Positions 1 through 8,802 of a stretch of DNA of 64,000 bases are shown piece by piece. The translations under genes were made by a program, and so were the position numbers. Position 1 is the stretch's first letter; every line of letters starts with the position of its first letter. The notes beneath the pieces were generated by a model, which saw nothing but the letters and a program-made list of their open reading frames with translations, did not search any database and was not told where the DNA came from. The DNA comes from Comamonas sp. JUb58 (GTDB lineage: Bacteria; Pseudomonadota; Gammaproteobacteria; Burkholderiales; Burkholderiaceae_C), in the NCBI RefSeq assembly GCF_004364775.1, contig NZ_SOAL01000005.1:1-64000 (forward strand). The letters run 5' to 3'.

Positions 1-140
1 TGTTTAAAGTGAGCGCTTGTTTTGCTCCGAAGAACATATGGCAATCGCCACCAAACGCCCACGCTTATCGGCTGTTAATTTTTAAAGACCTAACCCAAGA
101 GCATCAACCCTTAGATCCTCTTCGCCGCGATCAGCGAAGC
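1..140 (-). promoter_or_regulatory. rRNA operon leader (16S gene off the left edge)
   Basis: Read on the minus strand, this non-coding stretch contains a boxA-like GGTCTTTAAAAATT followed by AACAGCCGATAAGCGTGGGC, which I recognise as resembling the leader just upstream of 16S rRNA in Comamonadaceae. The mature 16S start is not reached. The leader would carry antitermination signals for rrn transcription running leftward off the window. The assignment rests on recall of the motif, not on alignment; a 16S-23S spacer is the main alternative. Confidence 0.55.
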
Positions 141-145
141 CTTGT

Positions 146-177
146 ATTGTAGCACAGCTTTTTGAACTGTTTGACAA
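146..177 (-). promoter_or_regulatory. possible rrn P2 promoter
   Basis: On the minus strand a good -10 (TACAAT, 146-151) lies downstream of TTGTCA (172-177). The spacing is 20 bp, which is long for a sigma-70 promoter, so the -35 is uncertain. A GC-rich CTTCGCTGATCGCGG follows the -10, as expected for a stringently controlled discriminator and early leader. It points toward the presumed rRNA leader. Confidence 0.35.
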
Positions 178-290
178 AGTTTTCAGCGTTTCCACCAGCC
201 CTTTGTCAGCACCTCAAAAAAACAAACCTTGCGAACCGCCCTCTTTCGAGTCTGGCAGCTTTGCAAGGCATCGTGCTGTCGATAGACGCT

Positions 291-319
291 ATTGTATAGG
301 CGTTTTCCCGGGGCGTCAC
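291..319 (-). promoter_or_regulatory. possible rrn P1 promoter
   Basis: On the minus strand GTGACG (314-319) and TACAAT (291-296) are separated by exactly 17 bp, a standard sigma-70 arrangement. It points toward the presumed rRNA leader and away from uup. Apart from this and the P2 candidate I see no other gene in the first 467 bases. Confidence 0.4.
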
Positions 320-467
320 GCAGTTGGCGAAAATTTCTGATTGAACAGCATCTGCATGACCTACAGATGACGATGCAAGACCATGGCAGCAGCAGATGCA
401 GCGCCTACCGGCGCCGATCCCCCTGCAACCGGGCCGCCGTTGGCGCGCACCCGATAATGGCGCCAAC

Positions 468-2378
468 ATGGCATTGATTACCTTATTAGACGCGCAACTG
501 GCCTTTGGCCACGTTGCCTTACTGGACCACGCAGACTTCGCCCTGGAGTCCCAGGAGCGGGTTGGCCTCATTGGCCGCAATGGCGCAGGCAAGTCCTCGC
601 TGCTTAAGATTCTGGCCGGCATGGAGAAGGCCGATGACGGCAACCTCCAATTGCAGAACGGAATACGCATCGCCTATGTGGCCCAGGAACCCAACCTGAA
701 CCCGGAACACACGGTGTTTGAAGCAGCCTCCCATGGGATGGCTGCTGTCTCCGCTGTGCGTAACCGCTATTTTGCGGCCGAAGATGGCGAAGACCTGGAT
801 GCACTGCAGTCCCAGATCGAGGCCTTTGATGCCTGGAACTGGGAGCAGCGCGTGGAAGAGACCTTGCAGCGTCTGCACCTGAATCCGGAGGCGCTTGTCG
901 GTAATCTGTCCGGCGGTGTGAAGAAGCGCGTGGCCCTGGCGCAGGCGCTGGTGCTGCGCCCCGATGTGCTGTTTCTTGATGAGCCCACCAACCACCTGGA
1001 CCTGGACTCTATTGCCTGGCTGGAAGAGCTACTCAAGGAATTCAAGGGCAGCATCATCACTATTACCCATGATCGCTCCTTCCTGGATGCGGTGGCAACC
1101 CGCATCGTGGAGCTGGACCGTGGCCAGCTGCGCAGCTACCCCGGCAACTTTGCCCAGTACCTAGTGCAAAAGCAGGAGCAACTGGCGCAAGAGTCGGTGA
1201 TCAACGCCAAGGCCGACAAGCTGTTGGCGCAGGAAGAGATCTGGATCCGCAAGGGCGTGGAGGCACGCCGCACCCGCAGCCAAAGCCGGATCGAGCGGCT
1301 CAAGGTGATGCGCAATGAACACGCGGCCCGCCGCACCGCCCAGGGCAGTGTCAAGATGGATATCGCGTCGGGCACCGGCAATGGCTACCAGGGCAAGATC
1401 GTTGCCGAGCTGACCGACGTCAGCAAGCGTTTTGGCGACCGGACCATTGTGCGCAACTTCAGCACCACGGTGCTGCGCGGCGACAAGATCGGCCTGCTCG
1501 GCCCTAACGGCGCCGGCAAGACCACCTTGCTGAAGATGATTCTGGGCGAGCTGGCCGCAGACAGCGGCACGATCCGCCAGGGCGCCAACCTGCAGGTGGC
1601 GTATTTTGACCAGATGCGCGATGCGATCAATCTGGATGCGACCCTGGAGGACTTCATCAGCCCGGGCAGCGAATGGATCGAGATCGGCAACCAGCGCAAG
1701 CATGTGAAAAGCTACCTGAGCGATTTCCTGTTCTCACCGGCGCGTGCGCACTCCCCTGTGCGCTCCTTGTCGGGGGGTGAGCGCAACCGCTTGCTGCTGG
1801 CCCGCTTGTTTGCCCGCCCCGCCAATGTACTGGTGCTGGACGAGCCGACCAATGACCTGGATATCGACACCCTGGACCTGCTGGAAGACTTGCTGCAGCA
1901 GTACGACGGCACCGTGTTCCTCGTCAGCCATGACCGGACCTTTATGGACAACGTGGTCACCAGCATCATCGCCGCCGAAGGCGATGGCGATTGGCGCGAA
2001 TACGAAGGCTCGGTGCAGGACTGGCTGATCCAGTCGCGCCGTTCGCGCGAGATCGCCGAGCAGCGGGATGCCGCCCAGGCCAACAAAGTCGCCAAGGACA
2101 CCAAGGCCGCCGCAGCGGCACCAGCGCCAGCAGTGGCCGCTGCGCCTGCTGCCCAACCCAAGCGCAAGCTCAGCTACAAGGACCAGCGCGATCTGGATTT
2201 GTTGCCCGCACGCATTGCGGAGTTGGAGACGGAGCAAAAGAGCATCCAGGCCAAGCTGGCCGATGGCAGCCTGTTCAGCAAGGACTATGGCCAGGCCATG
2301 CAGTTGCAGCAGCGCGATACGGTGATTGAAGGCGAACTGCTGGAAGCCCTGATGCGCTGGGAAGAGCTGTCCAGCTGA
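468..2378 (+). CDS. uup: ABC-F ATPase Uup
   Basis: A soluble ABC-F protein with two ATPase cassettes and no membrane segments; family members bind ribosomes or branched DNA and Uup limits precise transposon excision. Cassette 1 has Walker A GRNGAGKS at residues 36-43, LSGG near 146 and FLDEPTNHLD near 168. Cassette 2 has GPNGAGKTT near 344, LSGGERNR near 434 and LVLDEPTNDLD near 455. A basic interdomain linker and a C-terminal coiled coil (about 555-636) follow, after an Ala/Pro-rich hinge. At 636 residues it matches E. coli Uup length. I chose the ATG at 468 because the 24 codons before it are not conserved-looking. It is divergent from the rrn leader. Confidence 0.93.
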   Translation: MALITLLDAQLAFGHVALLDHADFALESQERVGLIGRNGAGKSSLLKILAGMEKADDGNLQLQNGIRIAYVAQEPNLNPEHTVFEAASHGMAAVSAVRNRYFAAEDGEDLDALQSQIEAFDAWNWEQRVEETLQRLHLNPEALVGNLSGGVKKRVALAQALVLRPDVLFLDEPTNHLDLDSIAWLEELLKEFKGSIITITHDRSFLDAVATRIVELDRGQLRSYPGNFAQYLVQKQEQLAQESVINAKADKLLAQEEIWIRKGVEARRTRSQSRIERLKVMRNEHAARRTAQGSVKMDIASGTGNGYQGKIVAELTDVSKRFGDRTIVRNFSTTVLRGDKIGLLGPNGAGKTTLLKMILGELAADSGTIRQGANLQVAYFDQMRDAINLDATLEDFISPGSEWIEIGNQRKHVKSYLSDFLFSPARAHSPVRSLSGGERNRLLLARLFARPANVLVLDEPTNDLDIDTLDLLEDLLQQYDGTVFLVSHDRTFMDNVVTSIIAAEGDGDWREYEGSVQDWLIQSRRSREIAEQRDAAQANKVAKDTKAAAAAPAPAVAAAPAAQPKRKLSYKDQRDLDLLPARIAELETEQKSIQAKLADGSLFSKDYGQAMQLQQRDTVIEGELLEALMRWEELSS

Positions 2379-2409
2379 TGCTGCACCACCGCGCTGCGCC
2401 CGCCCAGGC

Positions 2410-3876
2410 TCAGCGCGGCATAGGTTCGGCCTGCGGAAACTCGGCACGCACCCGCTGGTAAACGCGCCAGAAGCTCGGTTCCTGCGTGCAGGCATAGTTG
2501 ATGCGCATCAGTGTGGACGGCTGGCGGCTGGCATGGAAGAGGCTGCCGGGCGCAATCAGGTAGTTCTCATCGAGCATGCGCTGGGCCAGCACCTCGGTAT
2601 CCATGCCGGTATCCACCCAGCCGAACATGCCAGCGGGCTCGGTGACAAAACGGCAACCGGACTCCAGCGCCAGCGGCACGCTGTGCTTGCGCGCCTGCAC
2701 CAGGTGGCTGCGCATGCGCTCGATATGGCGCCGCAGCTGGCCGTTTTCCATGCACAGCGCCATCGCGCGCTCCATCATCGCCGGGCTGGTCAGGGTCGAC
2801 AGCAGCTTGGTGTCCAGCATGCGGTCCACCAGATCCGGCGGCGCCACCATATAGCCCACGCGCCAATTGGGCGCCAGGATCTTGGCAAAGCCGCTTACAT
2901 AGATGCTGCGCTTGAGGCCATCGAGCACGCTGAGCCTTGTCGCATGCTCTGGCGCAATATGGCTGTAGGTGTCGTCTTCGACGATATAGAAATTGAAGGC
3001 CTGCGCCAGCTGCAGCACCTGATGGGCCGCTGCCGGGTGCAGGCTGTAGCTGGTGGGGTTGTGCAGCACGCTGACGCTGACATAGAGCTTGGGCGCATGG
3101 GTTTCGCAGTAATGGCGCATGACGGCCAGATCCGGACCATCGGGCCCGCGCGGCACCGGCAGCACCTGCATGCCCAGCGCTGCCAGCCGGGCAAACTCTA
3201 CCGACCAACCGGGCTCCTCCACCATCACCGCATCGCCCGCCTTCAGCAAGGTGCGGCTGACAATGTCCAGGCCCTGGGTCGCGCCCATCGTGGTCATCAC
3301 CTGCTCCATCCCCACCGGCAAGCCCAGTTCCTTGAGGCGATCGGTCAGCAGCGCGCGCAGCAGCTCATCGCCCATGGGCGCGCCGTAGCTCCAGTGCATG
3401 GCATGCAGCGCGTCCGATCCCACCACCTTGCGCAGCGCCGATTGCAGAAACTGGTTCTGCAGCCATTCGGGCGGGAACATGCCGGCCCCCGGCTGTGGAT
3501 GGGTGGCCTTGTGCATCATCCCCCGGATCAGCGAGGTGGCATTGATGCGCGCTGAGGCGGCCGGTAGCGACAGCGACACCGCATCCTTCAAGGTCTTGTC
3601 CTTGGCCACCGGCGGCACGGCAGGCGAAGTGACCACGGCCTTGGCGACATAGTCGCGCACATAGAAGCCGCGCTGGCGGCGCGCCTCCACCAAGCCCTGG
3701 GCCTGCAGCAAGTCATAAGCGGCCACCACGGTATAGGGACTCACGCTTTGCTGGGCAGCGCAGGCCCGCACCGATGGCAGGCGCGCACCGGCTGGCAACA
3801 GGCGCGAGCGGATGCGTTCGGCAAAGCGCGCCGCCAGTTGCTCGGTCAGGGTATGGGTGGTGTCGCGGGTCAGCAT
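2410..3876 (-). CDS. MocR-family (GntR/aminotransferase) transcriptional regulator
   Basis: A 488-residue regulator with an N-terminal GntR-type winged helix (about 10-75, RLPSVRACAAQQSVSPYTVV) fused to a fold-type-I aminotransferase-like domain that binds PLP. The PLP-lysine region is SGFAKILAPNWRVGY near residue 328, with an upstream FYIVEDDTYSHI aspartate segment. MocR proteins usually sense an amino acid or vitamin B6 and control adjacent genes. It is divergent from a LysE exporter, its probable target. The ATG at 3876 is preferred over one 12 codons upstream because the longer form would start inside the predicted operator. Its stop lies 31 bp from the convergent uup stop. Confidence 0.9.
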   Translation of the reverse strand: MLTRDTTHTLTEQLAARFAERIRSRLLPAGARLPSVRACAAQQSVSPYTVVAAYDLLQAQGLVEARRQRGFYVRDYVAKAVVTSPAVPPVAKDKTLKDAVSLSLPAASARINATSLIRGMMHKATHPQPGAGMFPPEWLQNQFLQSALRKVVGSDALHAMHWSYGAPMGDELLRALLTDRLKELGLPVGMEQVMTTMGATQGLDIVSRTLLKAGDAVMVEEPGWSVEFARLAALGMQVLPVPRGPDGPDLAVMRHYCETHAPKLYVSVSVLHNPTSYSLHPAAAHQVLQLAQAFNFYIVEDDTYSHIAPEHATRLSVLDGLKRSIYVSGFAKILAPNWRVGYMVAPPDLVDRMLDTKLLSTLTSPAMMERAMALCMENGQLRRHIERMRSHLVQARKHSVPLALESGCRFVTEPAGMFGWVDTGMDTEVLAQRMLDENYLIAPGSLFHASRQPSTLMRINYACTQEPSFWRVYQRVRAEFPQAEPMPR

Positions 3877-3909
3877 GGCAATATAGGGCAGATGTACCGG
3901 TTTTGGCAC

Positions 3910-3957
3910 CAATACAGTTCATGGTATTGATTTTCTGTCTGTACTGTAACTGTATTG
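3910..3957. promoter_or_regulatory. predicted MocR operator and lysE promoter
   Basis: Between the divergent mocR and lysE genes lies a perfect 10-bp inverted repeat, CAATACAGTT (3910-3919) and AACTGTATTG (3948-3957). The right arm is part of a tandem ACTGTA-ACTGTA (3943-3954). TTGATT (3927-3932), 17 bp, then CTGTAT (3950-3955) could be the rightward promoter, so a bound regulator would contact the promoter core. MocR proteins typically bind repeated half sites of this sort; the link to this regulator is inference. Confidence 0.6.
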
Positions 3958-4100
3958 TTATCAAAGCTACATTATTTGAGGCAAGCCTGCCCTGCAGGCC
4001 CAGACTGTCCCCGTTGCAACCGGCCCGCGCCTTCGCGCCACTGGAATGCAGCAGCGGCAGTGCATGATGGGCCTCCCCCAGGGCAGTGGATACGATCACC

Positions 4101-4709
4101 ATGACAACGACAATGACCGCCGTAGAGTTCAGCGCATTTCTGGTTCTGGCCACGGCCATGAGCTTTACCCCCGGGCCCAATACGACGATGGCCGCAGCCA
4201 TGGGCGCCAACTGGGGGCTCAAACCGGCGATGCGCTTTGTCTGGGGCGTGCCGATTGGCTGGGGCGCTTTGCTGCTGCTCTGCGCCAGCGGCGTGGGTGC
4301 GCTGGTGATGGCCGCGCCCTTCCTCAAAGGCGCCATCAAGGCGGTCGGCATTGTGTACCTGGTCTGGCTGGCCTACAAGCTCAGCCGCAGCGGCCAACTG
4401 GCCGAGACCAAGAACGGCCATCTGCTCGGTTTTTGGCAGGCCGTGGGCCTGCAGTTTGTCAACGTCAAGGCCTGGCTGTTGGCGCTGGCCATTGTCGCGG
4501 GCTGGATTGTCGGCTTTCAGGATGCCTTGGCGCGCCTGGCCATCGTGCTGCCGGTCATGCTGTTTTACGCCTTTGCCAGCAACTTTCTCTATGCCTCGGT
4601 CGGCGCCATGCTGCGCAGCTGGCTGGCCCAGGGCCAGCGTCTGCTCTGGTTCAACCGGACCATGGCGCTGATCCTGGTGCTGACGGCAATATGGATGATC
4701 AAGGCCTGA
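4101..4709 (+). CDS. LysE/RhtB-family amino-acid exporter
   Basis: An inner-membrane exporter of the LysE superfamily, 202 residues, with about six hydrophobic segments and the diagnostic N-terminal FTPGPNTTMAAAMG motif after the first helix. Family members expel lysine, arginine, threonine, homoserine or similar amino acids. The ATG at 4101 is preferred to a GTG at 4086; a further ATG at 4113 is also possible. It is divergent from the MocR regulator and shares its operator region. A gap of about 260 bp separates it from the aminotransferase gene, and I see no gene there. The substrate cannot be told from sequence. Confidence 0.88.
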   Translation: MTTTMTAVEFSAFLVLATAMSFTPGPNTTMAAAMGANWGLKPAMRFVWGVPIGWGALLLLCASGVGALVMAAPFLKGAIKAVGIVYLVWLAYKLSRSGQLAETKNGHLLGFWQAVGLQFVNVKAWLLALAIVAGWIVGFQDALARLAIVLPVMLFYAFASNFLYASVGAMLRSWLAQGQRLLWFNRTMALILVLTAIWMIKA

Positions 4710-4970
4710 GCCTGCAGGTAACAAAGTCTGTGCCGCTGCCCACAAGCCCTCCACAAATCAGACAATCAAAGCCCCACCGGCAGGCCAGAGCACAGGCCTG
4801 CCCTCGCAAAGCAACATGCAGGCCAAAAGCCTGCCGGCAGTGGCCGCCCGCCGTGCGCAATCCCAGACGCCCGGCCCCTGCCAATACCCCAACCTACGGT
4901 GGCTCTGCGCTGCATCCACCCCGGCCAGGGCGCTGTCGCCCCGGTCGGTTGTCAAAGAGATGAGGAAATG

Positions 4971-6158
4971 ATGACGAACTGGACCTTGGCCAAACGCGCC
5001 GCCAGCATGAACCCCTCGGTGATCCGCGAGATCCTGAAAGTGACCGAGAAGCCCGGCATCATCAGCCTGGCCGGTGGCTTGCCCTCCCCCAAGACCTTCC
5101 CGATCGCCGCCTTCAAGGAAGCGGCGGACAAGGTGCTGCTGCAAGACGGTGCCTCCGCGCTGCAATACGCTGCCAGCGAAGGCTATGCACCGTTGCGCGA
5201 GTTTGTCGCCAAGCAACTGCCCTGGGACGTCAGCCCCGACCAGGTACTGATCACCACCGGCTCCCAGCAGGGCCTGGATTTGATGGGCAAGATCCTGCTC
5301 GACGAGGGCAGCCGCCTGCTGGTGGAGACGCCAACCTATCTGGGCGCCCTGCAGGCCTTCTCACCCCAGCAGCCCCAGGTGGTGGGGGTGGACAGCGATG
5401 ACCAGGGCGTGATCCCCGATGACCTGGCGCGCAAGGCCGGCGAAGGCGCAGACAAGGCGCGCATGGTCTACCTGCTGCCCAACTTCCAGAACCCCACCGG
5501 CCGCAGCATGGACGAGGCCCGCCGCCAGGCCGTGGTGGACCGCCTGGCCAGTTTGGGCATTCCGTTTCTAGAAGACAACCCCTACGGCGACCTCTGGTAC
5601 GACCAGGCGCCCCCTGCCCCCCTGACGGCCCGCAACCCTGAAGGCGGCGTCTACCTGGGCTCCTTCTCCAAGGTGCTGGCACCCGGCCTGCGCCTGGGTT
5701 ATGTGGTGGCGCCCAAGGCGGTCTACGCCAAGCTGCTGCAGGCCAAGCAGGCGGCCGATCTGCACACGCCCACCTTCAACCAGCGCATGGTGGCCGAGGT
5801 GGTGCAAAGCGGTTTTCTGGACCAGCATGTGCCCACCATCCGCGCGCTCTACAAAAAGCAGCGCGATGCGATGCTGGCCGCGCTGAGCTCGCACTTCGCC
5901 GACCTGGATGTGCAGTGGACCACGCCGACGGGCGGCATGTTCCTCTGGGTACGCATGCCCGAAGGCATTGATACGGTCGCCATGCTGCCCGCCGCCGTCG
6001 AGCGCAATGTGGCCTATGTGCCCGGCAGCGCCTTCTATGCCAGCCAGCCAGACAACCGCACCATGCGCCTGTCCTATGTGACGGCCTCGGAAGAGCAGAT
6101 CCATATCGCCATCAAGGCGCTGGCCGATACCGTGCGGGCCACCTTGGCCGCCCGATAA
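4971..6158 (+). CDS. PLP-dependent aminotransferase (2-aminoadipate/LysN-like class I)
   Basis: A 395-residue fold-type-I aminotransferase. The N-terminus IISLAGGLPSPKTFP and the central NFQNPTGRSM are typical of the 2-aminoadipate/aromatic/valine-pyruvate aminotransferase branch. The PLP lysine is in GSFSKVLAPGLRLGY (Lys at about residue 234), preceded by EDNPYGDLWY. It likely transfers amino groups between an amino acid and 2-oxoglutarate in the cytoplasm. Two adjacent ATGs exist (4968, 4971); the second has GAGG at a better distance of 5 bp. It begins a rightward run with GST, two PhzF, VOC and dehydratase genes. Substrate unknown. Confidence 0.88.
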   Translation: MTNWTLAKRAASMNPSVIREILKVTEKPGIISLAGGLPSPKTFPIAAFKEAADKVLLQDGASALQYAASEGYAPLREFVAKQLPWDVSPDQVLITTGSQQGLDLMGKILLDEGSRLLVETPTYLGALQAFSPQQPQVVGVDSDDQGVIPDDLARKAGEGADKARMVYLLPNFQNPTGRSMDEARRQAVVDRLASLGIPFLEDNPYGDLWYDQAPPAPLTARNPEGGVYLGSFSKVLAPGLRLGYVVAPKAVYAKLLQAKQAADLHTPTFNQRMVAEVVQSGFLDQHVPTIRALYKKQRDAMLAALSSHFADLDVQWTTPTGGMFLWVRMPEGIDTVAMLPAAVERNVAYVPGSAFYASQPDNRTMRLSYVTASEEQIHIAIKALADTVRATLAAR

Positions 6159-6228
6159 GCCAGCTGGCCACACCACCACCACGCAGCCCGCCTGAGCGCG
6201 GGCCGCGCGCCAATTTCAAGGAAGACAC

Positions 6229-6870
6229 ATGCTGAAAATCTGGGGCCGCATCAGCTCGATCAATGTGCGCAAGGCCGTCTGGGCCGCGCAGGAAGTGGGC
6301 GTTGCCTTTGAGCGCATAGACACCGGCGGCAAGTTCGGTGGCACGCAGACGCCGGAATACCTGGCCCGCAACCCCAATGCGATGGTGCCGGCGATCGAAG
6401 AAGGCGAAGGCGCGATGCAGCTGACCCTGTTTGAATCCAATGTGATCGTGCGCTACCTCTGCGCCCGCTACTCGCCCGGCGTGCTCTACCCGGCAGCGCT
6501 GGCCCAGCGCTTTGATGCCGAGCGCTGGATGGACTGGCAGCAAACGACGATGAACCCCGCCGGGCGCGATGCCTTTATCCAGCTCATCCGCACCGCCCCC
6601 GAGCAGCGCGATGCGCAAAAGATCGCCGCTTCCATCACCGCGATGGAGCCCCTGCTGCAACTGCTGGACCGCCATCTGGCCAGCCATGCCTACCTGCAAG
6701 GCGCGCAGTTCGGCATGGCCGACATCCCCATCGCCTGCGAGGTGCACCGCTGGTGGAACCTGCCCGCCGCCGCCTACCAGCGGCCCCACTACCCGCATGT
6801 GGAACGCTGGTTTGCCGCGATCCTGGCCCGCCCTGCCAGCCGGGGCGTGCTGGATATCCGCATCGAATAA
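6229..6870 (+). CDS. glutathione S-transferase family protein
   Basis: A 213-residue cytosolic GST. The thioredoxin-like N-terminal domain (1-80) has RISSINVRK near the glutathione site, a cis-proline context MVPAIEEG and the ESNVIVRYL motif. The all-helical C-terminal domain has the FGMADIPIACEVHRW segment typical of the GST hydrophobic core. AAGGAAG precedes the ATG. It probably conjugates or reduces an electrophilic compound with glutathione. It lies 70 bp after the aminotransferase and 77 bp before the first PhzF gene, in the same apparent transcript. Confidence 0.9.
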   Translation: MLKIWGRISSINVRKAVWAAQEVGVAFERIDTGGKFGGTQTPEYLARNPNAMVPAIEEGEGAMQLTLFESNVIVRYLCARYSPGVLYPAALAQRFDAERWMDWQQTTMNPAGRDAFIQLIRTAPEQRDAQKIAASITAMEPLLQLLDRHLASHAYLQGAQFGMADIPIACEVHRWWNLPAAAYQRPHYPHVERWFAAILARPASRGVLDIRIE

Positions 6871-6947
6871 GCGCCGCCCAGCCCGCTCCCCGCAACGCGC
6901 CACCACGGCGCGCCCTGCTCAATTTTCCCTACCAAGACGCGCCCACC

Positions 6948-7841
6948 ATGCAGCCACGCCGCTTTGCCCAGCTCGATGTATTTGCCGACCAGGCCCTGCA
7001 GGGCAATGCGCTCGCCGTGGTGCTCGATGGTGAAGGCATCAGCGATGCGGCAATGCTGGAATTTGCACGCTGGACCAACCTGTCCGAAACCACCTTTGTG
7101 CTGCCGCCCACGGCCGAGGGGGCCGCCGGTGGCGCCGACTACCGCTTGCGCATCTTCACCCCGGCAGGCGAGCTGGCCTTTGCCGGCCACCCCACGCTGG
7201 GCAGCTGCCAGGCCTGGCTCAACGCCGGCGGCAGGCCGCGCCAGGCGCAGCGGGTGGTACAGGAATGCGCCAAGGGCCTGGTCAGCATCCAACGCTCACC
7301 CTCTGCCAGCAGCATCGACCAGGAAGGCCTGGCTTTTGCCGCACCGCCACTGCAGCGCAGCGAGGTGCCGGCCAGTGTGCAGGCAGAGGTGCTGGCCGGA
7401 TTGGCCTTGCAGGCCGAGGATCTGGTCGCCGCGCAGTGGCTGGACAATGGATCGCGCTGGATGGGTTTGCTGGTGCGCGATACCGATGTGTTGCCCCGTG
7501 CTCAGCCCAACGCGGCTGCGCTGCGGGCGCTGGGCGTCAAAGCCGGCCTCTGCGCCATCCACACACCCAGCAGCGGTGCGATGGCCGCAGAGCCCGTGCT
7601 GGAGGTGCGCGGCATCACCTTGACCGCCCACGGCATCGCCGAAGACCCGGCCACGGGCAGCCTCAATGCCAGCCTGGCCCAGTGGCTGGGCGCTGCCGGG
7701 CATATCGCCTTGCCATACCGCGCGCTGCAAGGGGCGGCCATCGGCCGCGCAGGCCGCATGCGTCTGGTGGCCGATGCGCAAGGCCAGGTCTGGGTGCAGG
7801 GCCAGGTGCACAGCGTGCTGACGGGCCAGGTCATTCTCTGA
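6948..7841 (+). CDS. PhzF-family isomerase-like protein, copy 1
   Basis: A 297-residue PhzF/diaminopimelate-epimerase-fold protein. Visible family motifs are FAQLDVFADQALQGNALAV at the start, NLSETTFVLPP (the Glu equivalent to the PhzF catalytic Glu), [13 protein letters not shown], and [16 protein letters not shown] in the second half-domain. PhzF proteins are epimerase-fold isomerases; most are of unknown substrate and are not tied to phenazines. There is no phenazine cluster here. ATG 6948 is chosen since residues upstream of it look non-coding. The next gene is a paralogue 22 bp downstream. Confidence 0.88.
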   Translation: MQPRRFAQLDVFADQALQGNALAVVLDGEGISDAAMLEFARWTNLSETTFVLPPTAEGAAGGADYRLRIFTPAGELAFAGHPTLGSCQAWLNAGGRPRQAQRVVQECAKGLVSIQRSPSASSIDQEGLAFAAPPLQRSEVPASVQAEVLAGLALQAEDLVAAQWLDNGSRWMGLLVRDTDVLPRAQPNAAALRALGVKAGLCAIHTPSSGAMAAEPVLEVRGITLTAHGIAEDPATGSLNASLAQWLGAAGHIALPYRALQGAAIGRAGRMRLVADAQGQVWVQGQVHSVLTGQVIL

Positions 7842-7863
7842 ATACTGAAGAAAGGAAGTTCCC

Positions 7864-8802
7864 ATGCGTACACGCGCCTTTATGCAGGTCGATGTGTTTT
7901 CCGAAACCGCCTACCGTGGCAACCCGCTGGCCGTGGTGCTGGACAGCGAAGGCCTGAGCGACGAAGCCATGCAGGCCTTTGCCCGCTGGACCAACCTGTC
8001 TGAAACCACCTTTTTGCTGCCACCCACGCCCGAGGGCCGCGCCCAGGGTGCGGACTACCGGGTGCGCATCTTCACCCCCGGCGGCGAGCTGCCTTTTGCC
8101 GGCCACCCCACCTTGGGCAGTTGCCATGCCTGGCTGGCAGCCGGCGGCCAGCCGCAGCAAGCCGGCCGCGTGGTACAGGAATGCGCCAAGGGCCTGGTGC
8201 CCTTGCAGCAGGACGCGCGCAGCGGCCGCCTGGCTTTTGCCGCCCCCTCGCTCAGCCGCAGCGAGATTGCGGATGCAGAACTCGCCCCAGTGCTGCAGGC
8301 CGCCGGCCTGCAAGCGGGCCAGGTGCTGGCCAGCCAAAAGCTCAACAACGGCCCCGTGTTCTGGGCCCTGCTGCTGGATGACCCGGACGCCGTCCTCGCG
8401 ATGCAGCCGGATCTGACAGCCTTGCATGGCCTGGGCATGGAGCTGGCCGTGGCCGCACTGTACCCGCAAGCGGGCAAGTCGCTGATCGGCCGCGCCAGCC
8501 GCGAGGCACGTGCCTTTGACGGCGCCTCGGGCCAGGTCAGCCGCCCGCCTGAGGTTGATATCGAGGTGCGGGTCTGGTTCAACACCGGCGCCAGCCTCAG
8601 CGAAGACCCGATCACCGGCAGCCTCAATGCCAGCCTGGCCCAGTGGCTGCTGGCCGATGGCCATCTGCAGGCACCCTATGTCGCCAGCCAGGGCATCAAC
8701 CTGGACCGCAGCGGCATCGTCAACATCGCGCAGGATGCCGCCGGCCAGGTCTGGGTCGGCGGCCATGTGTCCGCCGGCATCCAGGGCGAGGTCCTGCTGT
8801 GA
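7864..8802 (+). CDS. PhzF-family isomerase-like protein, copy 2
   Basis: A 312-residue paralogue of the preceding gene; N-terminal halves are strongly similar ([20 protein letters not shown] and [10 protein letters not shown] are shared exactly). The catalytic-type Glu in NLSETTF is present, as is the second-half [16 protein letters not shown]. It carries an extra segment of about 20 residues around residues 205-235 ([19 protein letters not shown]). GAAAGGAAG precedes its ATG. Its TGA overlaps the GTG start of the VOC gene. A local tandem duplication followed by divergence is the simplest origin. Confidence 0.88.
   Translation: MRTRAFMQVDVFSETAYRGNPLAVVLDSEGLSDEAMQAFARWTNLSETTFLLPPTPEGRAQGADYRVRIFTPGGELPFAGHPTLGSCHAWLAAGGQPQQAGRVVQECAKGLVPLQQDARSGRLAFAAPSLSRSEIADAELAPVLQAAGLQAGQVLASQKLNNGPVFWALLLDDPDAVLAMQPDLTALHGLGMELAVAALYPQAGKSLIGRASREARAFDGASGQVSRPPEVDIEVRVWFNTGASLSEDPITGSLNASLAQWLLADGHLQAPYVASQGINLDRSGIVNIAQDAAGQVWVGGHVSAGIQGEVLL

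Noticed and set aside
2389..2418. CCGCGCTG/CAGCGCGG hairpin between uup and mocR as a terminator
   Set aside because: A real 8-bp stem but no U tract and it overlaps the mocR stop; evidence too weak to annotate.
6948..8802. Phenazine biosynthesis from the two PhzF genes
   Set aside because: No phzA/B/C/D/E/G neighbours; PhzF-like proteins are common outside phenazine pathways.
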